From assembly GCA_038248985.1 (NCBI GenBank), contig JBBRWV010000016.1, positions 1 to 42,404 on the forward strand: a stretch of DNA of 42,404 nucleotides, in the 5' to 3' direction. How positions within the stretch are numbered: position 1 is the stretch's first letter; every line of letters begins with the position of its first letter. The translations under genes were made by a program, and so were the position numbers. The notes beneath the pieces are model-generated. The model made no database searches. It saw only the letters and a list, made by a program, of their open reading frames with translations, and was not told the origin of the DNA. Positions 1-7,470 of this stretch are shown here, piece after piece. Source of the DNA: JBBRWV01 sp038248985. Lineage in GTDB: Bacteria; Planctomycetota; Phycisphaerae; WQYP01.

Positions 1-120
1 GTCGTTTTGGGGGATGAGGGGGGGGGTGGAGGGGTAGCAGAGGGGGGGCGCGCGGGGGGTAAAGGGGGGGGCAAGGGGGGGGTGACGGGGGTCTTTTTGC
101 TGGATGGGGAGGGGTTCGAG
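1..120. repeat. G-run low-complexity contig end
   Basis: Runs of five to nine G separated by short A/T-containing spacers (TGAGGGG, TAAAGGGG and GTGACGGGG-like units). It can be read as an open frame rich in glycine, but the composition is that of a simple repeat and not of a protein. The opposite end of the window has the same composition, so both contig ends probably lie in G-rich repeat arrays. Four G-runs in close succession could also form a G-quadruplex. Confidence 0.6.
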
Positions 121-123
121 GCC

Positions 124-1236
124 ATGAAGGGGGGGGAAGAGGCGGGGAAAGTTTCACCAGGCGAAGGATGGTCCTCCTCACCCCGAAAACCCTCCAACGC
201 TTTTGCGGATGCGTCTCCGTCGCGCGGCGGGATGTGGCCGATGGGCGGAGCGGCACTGGCCGGAGTGACGACCACCTGGCATAGCGAGGTGGTCTGGACC
301 AGCCGGGTGGGAGCGCTGGTGGAAATGAAACAGACGGTCGGTCCGTTTGATGCGCTGGGGCGTCCGCGGGCGGAAGTGCTGTGGCGATTCATGATTTACC
401 AGTGGGGGCAGATGTATGTGGATGTGTCGTTGACGGCGGAGGATGCGGAGAGGGTGGGGCGGCCGGTGAGCTGGGCCTTGGCGTTGGAGAGGTCGATGAT
501 CGGCAAGCCGCGGGGGATTGAGATGGTGGGGGTCGATGGCGATCCGGAGAAGTTGCTGCGGGCGATTTATCCGCAGGCGGTGCGCGAGTCGCCGACGATC
601 CGGGAGTTGCCGCACCAGCTACAGGGCGGGTGGCCGGTGGCGATGATCGGGCGGAACGGGGCGGTAAATCCGTGGTGGGCGGCGGAGCAGAAGGCGGGCG
701 TTGCGGGGGCCGGGGCGGGTCGGACGGTTTTTGGTGTGGGGATAGATGGCCGGAATATCACGCCGGTGGGCGGGCGCGTTTCGTTTGATTGCATGGTGCT
801 GCTGAACAACCCGACGGCGTTGATGATGGCGGGGAGTTTTGGGCAGTATCTGTCGCCGCCACGGATCAAGGTTCGGCAGGGGGAACTGGACCGCAATTTT
901 CCCGGCGATGTGGACAACGATGGGTTTGTGGATTCGTATGGATTTCAGGTGGTGCGATTGAGCAAGGGTCGGGCGAGCTTTGTGCTGGACCCGACGGATG
1001 TGACGGCGCCGCGCGGGTCGGATGGGGCGCGGCCGGTGTTCTACCCGGCGGTGCTGTTTACGGTGCCGGCGGTGGAACGGGATGCGGTGGATTTGAAGAA
1101 CAGCCGGATGCTGCTCAATATCGATGGGAAGCAGTTTGCGGATCCACCGCAGTGGCCGGACGGGAGTTTTCTTTTGCAGTTGCCGTATGTGTTGGATCGT
1201 CCGGTAGGGGTGGAGGCGGTGGTGGTGAAGAAGTGA
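124..1236 (+). CDS. hypothetical protein with an EF-hand-like calcium loop, start uncertain
   Basis: I do not recognise this family. The reading frame runs from the window edge to a TGA. Sequence before about position 124 is glycine-rich low-complexity and probably not coding. ATG at 124 and ATG at 232 are the plausible starts and neither has a good Shine-Dalgarno, so the gene may also be 5'-truncated. The body is ordinary globular sequence rich in Val, Gly and aromatic residues. A D-V-D-N-D-G-F-V-D stretch at 907-933 matches the DxDxDGxxD pattern of EF-hand or dockerin-type calcium loops. No membrane segment is apparent. With the ATG at 124 it would be 370 residues. The following membrane-protein gene starts 65 bp downstream on the same strand and may be co-transcribed. 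Confidence 0.6.
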   Translation: MKGGEEAGKVSPGEGWSSSPRKPSNAFADASPSRGGMWPMGGAALAGVTTTWHSEVVWTSRVGALVEMKQTVGPFDALGRPRAEVLWRFMIYQWGQMYVDVSLTAEDAERVGRPVSWALALERSMIGKPRGIEMVGVDGDPEKLLRAIYPQAVRESPTIRELPHQLQGGWPVAMIGRNGAVNPWWAAEQKAGVAGAGAGRTVFGVGIDGRNITPVGGRVSFDCMVLLNNPTALMMAGSFGQYLSPPRIKVRQGELDRNFPGDVDNDGFVDSYGFQVVRLSKGRASFVLDPTDVTAPRGSDGARPVFYPAVLFTVPAVERDAVDLKNSRMLLNIDGKQFADPPQWPDGSFLLQLPYVLDRPVGVEAVVVKK

Positions 1237-1301
1237 AAGTGATTCGCGTTGAGTAGAGTAGGTCGTGGGGAGGGGCCACCGAATTCATTGGAGTAGGACA
1301 G

Positions 1302-1724
1302 ATGCAACTTTTTAAGCGCGCGGGTATTTATTTCTCGCTGGTATTTGGGACGGGTTTTGTGCTGGGGGTGATTCGGGTGCTGGTGCTGGTGCCGCGGATG
1401 GGGGAGCGTGGGGCGGAGCTGCTGGAGCTGCCGTGGATGATTTGTGCCATCGTGCTGGCGGCGCGGTGGATTAATCGGCGGTGGGTGGCGGGAGCGAACG
1501 GCGGGCGGCATTTCTGCCTCGCTTACGGACTCTGGGCGCTGGCGTTTCTGCTGGCGGCGGAATTTTTGCTGGGGTATCTGCTGCGCGGGCTGTCGCCGGT
1601 GGAGGCGGTTCTCCAGCGCGATCCGGTAGCGGGGACGGCCTACTTTGTGAGCCTGGCGATTTTTGGGATTATGCCGTGGTGGCTGGGACGAGCCTCGAAG
1701 GTTGGGGGCTCAGGGGCGGGGTGA
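1302..1724 (+). CDS. small four-helix membrane protein, hypothetical
   Basis: A 140-residue protein with about four hydrophobic segments (roughly residues 8-30, 42-58, 70-92 and 108-125), so an integral inner-membrane protein. The ATG is preceded by GGAGTAGGACAG, a good ribosome-binding region. The segments are separated by short charged loops such as WINRRW, consistent with the positive-inside rule. I recognise no catalytic motif and no named family. It follows the first hypothetical gene with no evident terminator between them. Confidence 0.7.
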   Translation: MQLFKRAGIYFSLVFGTGFVLGVIRVLVLVPRMGERGAELLELPWMICAIVLAARWINRRWVAGANGGRHFCLAYGLWALAFLLAAEFLLGYLLRGLSPVEAVLQRDPVAGTAYFVSLAIFGIMPWWLGRASKVGGSGAG

Positions 1725-1797
1725 CGGGGTGAATGATAGATACTTTTTGTAGGTCCAGAATGGGCGGAGGGGGCTGGCTTTCAATTCGAGAATTGTT

Positions 1798-1826
1798 TTG
1801 ATTTTGCGCAGCGCGGCCGGTACAAT
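1798..1826 (+). promoter_or_regulatory. sigma70-type promoter for the alkaline phosphatase
   Basis: TTGATT at 1798-1803 and TACAAT at 1821-1826 are separated by exactly 17 bp, which fits a vegetative -35/-10 pair. Transcription would start near 1833 and give a leader of about 108 nt before the GTG at 1941. No Pho-box-like direct repeat is obvious upstream. Confidence 0.5.
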
Positions 1827-1940
1827 CATGCTGGAGTCAGCGCTTACACAAGTCATTTCCTTCTTTGATTGAGCCCCCCTGCGAGAGAGAGAACCGTCGT
1901 TTTTCGAGTTCTCGGTACGTTTCTCGTCGGAGGGTTTCTC

Positions 1941-3752
1941 GTGGCACATCGCTATCAGTCTGGACACGTTGCGGTTTTGTTGGCGCTGGCCACGTTGGGG
2001 GCGGCATCGGGTTGGGCGACGGCGCGGGCGGAGGCACCCAAGAATGTTATTTTGATTGTGGGGGACGGGATGGGGTATGAACAGACGCGGCTATCGCGGT
2101 ATTATTTTAACGGGACCAACAGCCTCTACAATTTTGAGCAGTTCAGCAATTTTGCGATCATGACGCACGATGCGGCGGGCGGGGCGGTGACGGATTCGGC
2201 GGCATCAGCGACGGCGATGGCTACGGGGGTGAAGGTGAACAATGGAAATATTTCAACGGCGGCGGACAATGGCACGCCGCTGACGACGCTGCTGGAGCAG
2301 TTCAAGACGGCAGGCAAATCGACCGGTTTGGTGACGACGGCGTACATGACGGATGCTACGCCGGCGGCGTTTGGGGCGCACGCGACCCATCGCAGCCAAG
2401 ACGGGAATATTGCGGAAGACTATTTCGTGCGGAGCCAGCCGAATGTGCTGTTTGGTGGAGCATCCACCGGACTCACGCCGGGTTTTACCGTGGGGGCGGC
2501 GAACACGGCGGGGTACACGGTGGTGACTAATAAGGCCTCGATGCAGGCGATCAATACGAACACAGCCACGCAGGTTGCGGGGGTTTTTGGAACGGGGGGG
2601 ACGCTGCCGTACAACTTTGACAACACGGCTTATTCCGGGGTGAGCGCGCTCCCGCGGTTGAGTGAGATGGCCACAACGGCGCTGAATATTTTGGACAACA
2701 ATGCGAGCGGATTTTTTCTGCTGCTGGAAAACGAATTGACGGATGATGCGGGGCATGGCAACTCGCGGACCAACTCGGTGCATGAGGTTCGGCAGGTGGC
2801 GCAGACGGTGGACTCGGTGCTGGCGTGGGCGAACAATCGGCCGCAGGGGCTGTCGGACACGTTGGTGGTGGTGTTGGCGGATCATGAGACGGGGGGGATT
2901 TCGTTCAGCGATTATCCGGGGACGGGGACGCTGCCGACGGTGGCATTTTCGACGACTGGGCATTCGAAGACTCCGGTGGGGGTGTACGCGATGGGGGCGA
3001 ACAGCGAGTTGTTTACGGGGAAGATCGACAACACGCAGATTTCGGCGTTGGCGACGGCGTCGAATGACAATGCGCACACGAAGTATTTTCGCCAAGGGCT
3101 TGGCCCAACGCCGGTGACGATGGATACGACGATTCGGCAGATGTCGCCCAGCGATGCGACTTTGGGGACGGCGGCCACGCTGAAGGTGGATGCGGATGAT
3201 GGCGGCGGGGTGACGCGGGCGCTGATTAAGTTTGCGGAGCTATTCGGGAATGGCCCGGGACAGATACCGCTGAATGCGACGATCACGTCGGCGTATTTGA
3301 CGGTGCATACGGGGGCGACGACCAACGATGTGTCGCTGCAGGAATTTTCGATTCAGCGGATGAAAATTGATTGGAATGAATCGTCTACGTGGAATACGCT
3401 GGTGAACGGGGTGTCGGGGAGTGGTGAAGTGGAGACGACGCCGGATGACAGCGGGCAGATGCCGGACATACTTTCAGAGATGGTGGCGTTTGGGGTGACG
3501 GCGTCATTGCAGTCTTGGCTGGCGGACGCGAAATTGGGGATCGACAAGAACTTTGGATGGATGCTGGGCGGGTTGGCGATCGACGGGTGGGTGCTTTTTT
3601 CGTCGGAGGCGACGGACATCACGCAGCGCCCGATGCTGAGCGTTTCTTTCACGGTGCCCGAGGCGGCGGCGGTGCCTGAACCTGCCGCGCTGAGCATTCT
3701 GGGGCTGGGGATTCCGATTTTGCTGCGGGCACGGCGGCGACGGGGCGCATGA
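1941..3752 (+). CDS. secreted PhoA-type alkaline phosphatase with C-terminal beta domain and PEP-CTERM anchor
   Basis: Hydrolyses phosphomonoesters, presumably outside the cytoplasm. GTG at 1941 is chosen because GGAGGG lies 6 bp upstream and the protein then begins with a signal peptide (about residues 1-30, core VAVLLALATLGAA). A TTG at 1869 would extend the frame but has no ribosome site. The PhoA pattern is complete: metal ligand in V-G-D-G-M-G (D42), D85-S86 of TDSAASATAMATG as nucleophile, DDAGHG, ADHETGG near residue 314, and TTGHS. Residues from about 400 to 570 form a separate domain with SLQEFSIQR and SSTWNTL, like DNRLRE beta-sandwich domains of secreted proteins. The C-terminus is V-P-E-P, a hydrophobic helix, then RARRRR: a classic PEP-CTERM sorting signal. 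Length is 603 residues. Confidence 0.9.
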   Translation: MAHRYQSGHVAVLLALATLGAASGWATARAEAPKNVILIVGDGMGYEQTRLSRYYFNGTNSLYNFEQFSNFAIMTHDAAGGAVTDSAASATAMATGVKVNNGNISTAADNGTPLTTLLEQFKTAGKSTGLVTTAYMTDATPAAFGAHATHRSQDGNIAEDYFVRSQPNVLFGGASTGLTPGFTVGAANTAGYTVVTNKASMQAINTNTATQVAGVFGTGGTLPYNFDNTAYSGVSALPRLSEMATTALNILDNNASGFFLLLENELTDDAGHGNSRTNSVHEVRQVAQTVDSVLAWANNRPQGLSDTLVVVLADHETGGISFSDYPGTGTLPTVAFSTTGHSKTPVGVYAMGANSELFTGKIDNTQISALATASNDNAHTKYFRQGLGPTPVTMDTTIRQMSPSDATLGTAATLKVDADDGGGVTRALIKFAELFGNGPGQIPLNATITSAYLTVHTGATTNDVSLQEFSIQRMKIDWNESSTWNTLVNGVSGSGEVETTPDDSGQMPDILSEMVAFGVTASLQSWLADAKLGIDKNFGWMLGGLAIDGWVLFSSEATDITQRPMLSVSFTVPEAAAVPEPAALSILGLGIPILLRARRRRGA

Positions 3753-3784
3753 GGAAAGAGGTTCAGGGGAAGAGGTTACGGGGA

Positions 3785-5518
3785 TTATTCCGCTTTCATT
3801 TTGCGCAGCATGAGGCGATCGAAGACCACGTCGGACGTGTTCGCGCCCACGCCGATACCGGTTTGTTTTTCCGGCGTCCAGGAATTGGAACTGGTTAAAT
3901 CCTGGGGATTGCCGGTCCATGTGATGAACGGCTTTTGATTTTCGGTGATGTCGATAGACGCCTTGTCGCCATTGACGCGGACACGAAACACGAAGACGTA
4001 GGGCTTGTTATTGACGACGCCGGATTTTCGACGGAGGTCATCGGACTTGTGATTGTCCACGTTTTTGCCAGCGACGATTTCGAGGCCGCTGAGACTGTTG
4101 TTCCAGCCGCCGAGGTTGAGATTGGCGCGACTTTGGCCGACGGGAAAGCCGATGTAAACGCCATCGGCGCCACTTTTGCGATTCATGCGGAGGGTCAGCA
4201 CGTAGGATTCGGGCATGGTGAAGGGGATATTGGCGACGCCAAAGTGGGAGTTTCGCAGGTGGAGCGTCTCATTTACTTTTTGCCAGAGTCCGCGGATGAC
4301 ATCGGACTTTTCGGCGCCGGCGGGGATGCCATTGAGGGCGCGCGAGATATTGGCCAGGTCGACGCCGTCGATCCAGTCACCCTCGCCAAACTGGCCGCCG
4401 AGCATCATGAAGTCGAGGCGGGTCTGGACTTTTTTCTGGTGGTCCCGGAGGGTCACCACTTGCGCGGGCTTGATTTGCGGATCGTTCATGCAGGCGGCAT
4501 AGGCGGCGTGAGTGCGGGTGAGGATGGACAACTGCCCGGCGAGGCCGGCCTGATCCATGATGGCGCTGAGGCGTTGGGCGAGCAGTTCTTTTTGGGTGAG
4601 AGAAAGGTTGGCGGGGTCCATCGAGGCGAGGGCGGCGAGGGAGGCGATGTCGCCTTGAGTGTCGCCGGCCTGGGCGACGGCGTGGGCGGCGGCGGGGTCA
4701 TCGAGTTCCAGCAGGAGGTGGGTGGCGAGGGCGGTGCGCGTGGCGGGATCGAGGGGATGGGCCTGGAGTTTGTTTTTCAGTTCATCACGCAGGGCGGCGG
4801 CGTCGATCATGGCGGGGAGGCAGGCGAGGCGGTAGGTGAGCACTTCATCTTCGTCGAGCTGGGCGGCTTTCATGCGGGCGGTGAGGCGTTCCTGGGCGGC
4901 GGCGGCCTGGGCGCGGGTGAAGATGCCGGCGCGGGCGGCGGTGGCCGCTTCGGTGACTTCGAGGGCGATGGCGGTGCGTTCAATTTCGGTAATCGCGGAA
5001 GTTGCAGCGGAGGCGGTGCTTTCCCAGAGGGCATTTTTGGCGATGGTTTCGAGAAGGGGAATGGCGGTGGTGCCGCGGGTCGCGATGATTTCGATGGCCA
5101 TGCGTTGGCGGGCATCGAGGGAACCTTCGGGGACTTTGGTGGTCTTTATTTTGTCGAGGATGCCTTGCAGACGCAGCTTGGATTCGGCGGCGGGTTTGGC
5201 GGCCAGGGCTTTTTGGAGGGTTTTTTCCGCGGGTTTTCCGAAGTTGATCAGGGCTTCCTGGGCGGCGGCGCGCACGCGGTATTCGTGGGCATCGAGCCGG
5301 GCAATGATTTCCTGAATCGCTTTTTCATCGGGCATGGCGGTGAGTTTGTCCGCGAGGACCTGCGCGGCGGCGGCACCTCCGTCGAGCAATTTTTGGCGCG
5401 CGGCATTGTCCTTGGGAAGGGCCTCGTAACACTTGGCGTAGTCGACCTCGGCCGCGCACGCGGAGGCGGATGCGCAGGCAATCACGGCGACAGCCATGCT
5501 TCGGGAAAGATTGGGCAT
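3785..5518 (-). CDS. secreted HEAT-repeat protein with C-terminal LamG/DUF1080-like domain
   Basis: ATG at 5518 follows AGGAG with a 7-nt spacer. Residues 1-22 form a signal peptide ending ASACA-AE, so it is exported. Residues about 60-130 and onward are alpha-helical HEAT-like repeats (YRVRAAAQEALINFGKPA followed by a second similar unit), a scaffold for protein contacts. From about residue 395 the sequence changes to a beta-rich fold (YVLTLRMNRKSGADGVYIGFPV, VFVFRVRVNGDKASI, GIGVGANTSDVVFDRLMLRKM) like the concanavalin-like DUF1080 (3-keto-disaccharide hydrolase) or LamG domains common in planctomycetes. I infer a carbohydrate-binding or surface role; the substrate is unknown. It lies 33 bp downstream of the methyltransferase on the same strand. 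Its end faces the phosphatase end 33 bp away with no visible terminator. Confidence 0.75.
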   Translation of the reverse strand: MPNLSRSMAVAVIACASASACAAEVDYAKCYEALPKDNAARQKLLDGGAAAAQVLADKLTAMPDEKAIQEIIARLDAHEYRVRAAAQEALINFGKPAEKTLQKALAAKPAAESKLRLQGILDKIKTTKVPEGSLDARQRMAIEIIATRGTTAIPLLETIAKNALWESTASAATSAITEIERTAIALEVTEAATAARAGIFTRAQAAAAQERLTARMKAAQLDEDEVLTYRLACLPAMIDAAALRDELKNKLQAHPLDPATRTALATHLLLELDDPAAAHAVAQAGDTQGDIASLAALASMDPANLSLTQKELLAQRLSAIMDQAGLAGQLSILTRTHAAYAACMNDPQIKPAQVVTLRDHQKKVQTRLDFMMLGGQFGEGDWIDGVDLANISRALNGIPAGAEKSDVIRGLWQKVNETLHLRNSHFGVANIPFTMPESYVLTLRMNRKSGADGVYIGFPVGQSRANLNLGGWNNSLSGLEIVAGKNVDNHKSDDLRRKSGVVNNKPYVFVFRVRVNGDKASIDITENQKPFITWTGNPQDLTSSNSWTPEKQTGIGVGANTSDVVFDRLMLRKMKAE

Positions 5519-5551
5519 CTGGTGTTCTCCTGTTATTGCGCCAGCATCATG

Positions 5552-6247
5552 CTACTTGGCCAGGGTCAAAATGTATAAGGTTCCGGACTGCGTTCCGCCG
5601 GAAAAATTTCGTCCGTGCAGGTTTTCGGTACGGACTTTGAAGCCGTACTCCAGCGCGTGGAGGGGGAAATCTTCGGCACTGGTGCGGAGGGGGTCGCTCA
5701 CCCAGGCGACGCCGCCCGGGGCGAGCAGGGCTTTGATGGCGGAGAGCAGGAGCGGATGGAGCCGCCGCTCGTAGAGGACATCCGAGGCGATGACCCAGGG
5801 AAATTTTTCTTCCAGCGGGGCACGCCAATCCATGGGGAGGGCGCAGACGCGTTCGGTGGGGACGCCGTTGCGCAGGGCGTTGTGCTCGGCAAAGAGGACG
5901 GCTTCGGCATCGTAGTCGGTGAAGGTGACGTGCCAGCCGCGGCGGCCGGCGAGGATTCCGGTGGTGCCCAGGCCGCAGCCGAGTTCGATGCAGCGTGCGT
6001 CTTGGGCCGGGGGCGTGGGCGGAGTGTCGGTGCCGTGGAGGATGCGTTCGGCGAGCATCAAGCCGCTGGGCCAGATGATGGGCCAGTAGGGCATGTAGTT
6101 GTCGGCCTTGTGGCGGGCCTCGGTGGCGGGGTCGCTCAGGAGCGCATCGGGATCGACGGGGGCGACGAGGTCGATGGTGAGGTCGCCGACATCCAGGCGA
6201 TGAATGCGGGTGGGAAAACGTGCTGCGAGCGGCGCAAGAGCGGACAT
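5552..6247 (-). CDS. SAM-dependent methyltransferase (METTL21/nicotinamide N-methyltransferase-like)
   Basis: A 231-residue cytoplasmic class I methyltransferase. CIELGCGLGTTGILAGRRGWHVTFTDYD is the Rossmann SAM-binding core (motif I ExGCGxG, acidic motif II at the end of the next strand). VIASDVLYERRLHPLL replaces the post-I region, in the place where METTL21-type lysine methyltransferases carry a DxxY motif. The YWPIIWPSGLMLAERIL segment before motif I is also typical of this group. The likely substrate is a protein lysine or a small amine, which sequence alone cannot settle. ATG at 6247 is chosen because the extension to 6427 is unlike any methyltransferase and crosses a hairpin. The Shine-Dalgarno is weak. 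Confidence 0.8.
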   Translation of the reverse strand: MSALAPLAARFPTRIHRLDVGDLTIDLVAPVDPDALLSDPATEARHKADNYMPYWPIIWPSGLMLAERILHGTDTPPTPPAQDARCIELGCGLGTTGILAGRRGWHVTFTDYDAEAVLFAEHNALRNGVPTERVCALPMDWRAPLEEKFPWVIASDVLYERRLHPLLLSAIKALLAPGGVAWVSDPLRTSAEDFPLHALEYGFKVRTENLHGRNFSGGTQSGTLYILTLAK

Positions 6248-6270
6248 CGGAAGCTTTCTCGAAAACGAAT

Positions 6271-6308
6271 GCGGCGGTGCGTCAAGATGCTCCTCGCGCA
6301 CCCGCCGC
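6271..6308 (-). other. hairpin in the leader of the methyltransferase gene
   Basis: GCGGCGGTGCG at 6271-6281 pairs with CGCACCCGCCGC at 6297-6308 (one bulged base), an 11-bp GC-rich stem with a 15-nt loop. It lies between the CBS gene and the methyltransferase start. It could be a weak terminator of the CBS transcript, but no U-run follows it on the minus strand. It could also be a 5'-leader structure downstream of the -10 element at 6309-6314. Confidence 0.4.
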
Positions 6309-6317
6309 AGTGTACCA
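6309..6317 (-). promoter_or_regulatory. possible extended -10 element for the methyltransferase
   Basis: Read on the minus strand the site is TGGTACACT, that is TGnTACACT, an extended -10. No good -35 is found 17 bp upstream. The same GTGGTACACT string occurs upstream of the response regulator gene at 9731-9740, there with a -35. Confidence 0.3.
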
Positions 6318-6380
6318 CTCACGCAGCCGCGCGTCCCCCCTGGAGGCGGGTCTCCCAAACAGGTGATTTTCGCCGGGGCG

Positions 6381-6818
6381 TCACACCCGCCCGTGAATAT
6401 ATTCCTGCAAATAATGAATTTCGGCATCGAGCCCGTCGGCGTACCAGGCGTTCACATCGCCGATGGAGACCAGCCCCAGCAGCCGCCCCATGTCATCGCA
6501 CACCGGCAGATGGCGAATCCGCCGCATTTTCATGACCGCGCCGACCTCATCGATATCCGTTTCGGGTTTGGCGTAGGCGACATCGGTGGTCATGACTTCT
6601 TCGACCAGGGTGGCGGCCGGATCGCGTTGTTCGCCGAGCACGCGCGTCAGGACGTCGCGCTCGGTAAACATCCCAACCACCCGATCGTCCACTGTTACGA
6701 CCACGGCACCGATCTTGTGGCGGTTCATGCGTTCGACCGACTCGAGCACCGTTTCCGAGGGGGCGATGCAACAGACAAAATTTCCCTTACGTTCCAACAG
6801 GCTTGCGACATTGGCCAT
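6381..6818 (-). CDS. tandem CBS-domain protein
   Basis: A 145-residue protein made of two CBS motifs (about residues 15-65 and 75-128) forming a Bateman module, which binds adenosine nucleotides or related ligands and signals energy state. Typical pieces are KIGAVVVTVDDRVVGMFTERDVLTRVL and MRRIRHLPVCDDMGRLLGLVSIGDVN, ending in EIHYLQEYIHGRV. There is no attached catalytic or transport domain, so it would act as a free regulatory subunit. ATG at 6818 has AAAGG 8 nt upstream; the in-frame ATG at 6878 is not supported by a ribosome site. A plausible promoter lies at 6897-6924. Confidence 0.85.
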   Translation of the reverse strand: MANVASLLERKGNFVCCIAPSETVLESVERMNRHKIGAVVVTVDDRVVGMFTERDVLTRVLGEQRDPAATLVEEVMTTDVAYAKPETDIDEVGAVMKMRRIRHLPVCDDMGRLLGLVSIGDVNAWYADGLDAEIHYLQEYIHGRV

Positions 6819-6896
6819 GCGAGCACCTTTCAGAAGGGCGGGTTTTCGATTCAATTTTGACGCGTCCAAAACGCGCATTCAGCTTTATATTGGAAC

Positions 6897-6924
6897 CATA
6901 TACATGCCCCTGCGGGCAAAGCAA
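6897..6924 (-). promoter_or_regulatory. candidate promoter for the CBS gene
   Basis: On the minus strand TTGCTT (6924-6919) and TATATG (6902-6897) are 16 bp apart in an AT-rich stretch between the CBS gene and the helix-hairpin-helix gene. The spacer holds a small TGCCC/GGGCA inverted repeat (6905-6918). Confidence 0.3.
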
Positions 6925-6975
6925 CAAAGTGATTTAATTAACAATCTATTTATCGTTTGGAGGGCTTGTTGGGGT

Positions 6976-7458
6976 CTACCTGCTACCCGGACTCGCCTCC
7001 TCCGTGGCCGGCGTTTCCGGGGTGGACACTTGCGGGAAAGCCAGATATTCGCCCATATTTTCCGCAGTTTTCTTCCCGACGCCGGGCACACGCTCGACAT
7101 CGGCCAGGCGTAAGAAGACGCGGCCGTCCTCAGCCATTTCCCGCCGCGCTGCGCGATACTTGACCAGGGCCTCGGCCGTTTTGACGCCCACGCCCGGGAT
7201 GCGTGCGAGTTCCTCCGCGGTGGCCTGATTGGGATCCACCAGGCGCGGCAACGTCGCCACCACCGCGTGTCCATCCGGGCCGCGCACCACCACGACGCCA
7301 TCATCCAGCCGCATCGGCCGCCGCACATAGTGATAAATCAGAAGCCCCAGCAAACCCGCCAACAAAAGGCCGAGCCCCAGGCGATGCCCGCGGGTAAAGC
7401 CCCAGCATTCCCCCGCCGCCGCGTCGTCTTCACCAGGTTCTTCCGGATAGCTGCCCAT
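6976..7458 (-). CDS. membrane-anchored tandem helix-hairpin-helix (ComEA-like) protein
   Basis: A 160-residue protein with a short acidic N-terminus, one transmembrane helix (about residues 27-45, LGLGLLLAGLLGLLIYHYV), and two helix-hairpin-helix motifs. ARIPGVGVKTAEALVKYR lies at about 85-102 and ERVPGVGKKTAENMGEYL at about 122-139. The hydrophobic-P-G-V-G-K/x-T-A pattern binds the DNA backbone without sequence specificity. In ComEA this captures incoming DNA in natural transformation, and a similar role here is an inference because no other com gene is present in the window. VDPNQATAEELARIPGVG is very close to the ComEA NxAxxxEL.xLPGIG consensus. The gene starts 12 bp after the GH10-like gene stops, so the two are probably one operon. 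Confidence 0.8.
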   Translation of the reverse strand: MGSYPEEPGEDDAAAGECWGFTRGHRLGLGLLLAGLLGLLIYHYVRRPMRLDDGVVVVRGPDGHAVVATLPRLVDPNQATAEELARIPGVGVKTAEALVKYRAARREMAEDGRVFLRLADVERVPGVGKKTAENMGEYLAFPQVSTPETPATEEASPGSR

Positions 7459-7470
7459 CGCGTTGTTCCA

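Noticed and set aside
3935..5578. 547-codon plus-strand open frame
   Set aside because: Antisense of the HEAT/LamG protein, which has a signal peptide, ribosome site and domains.
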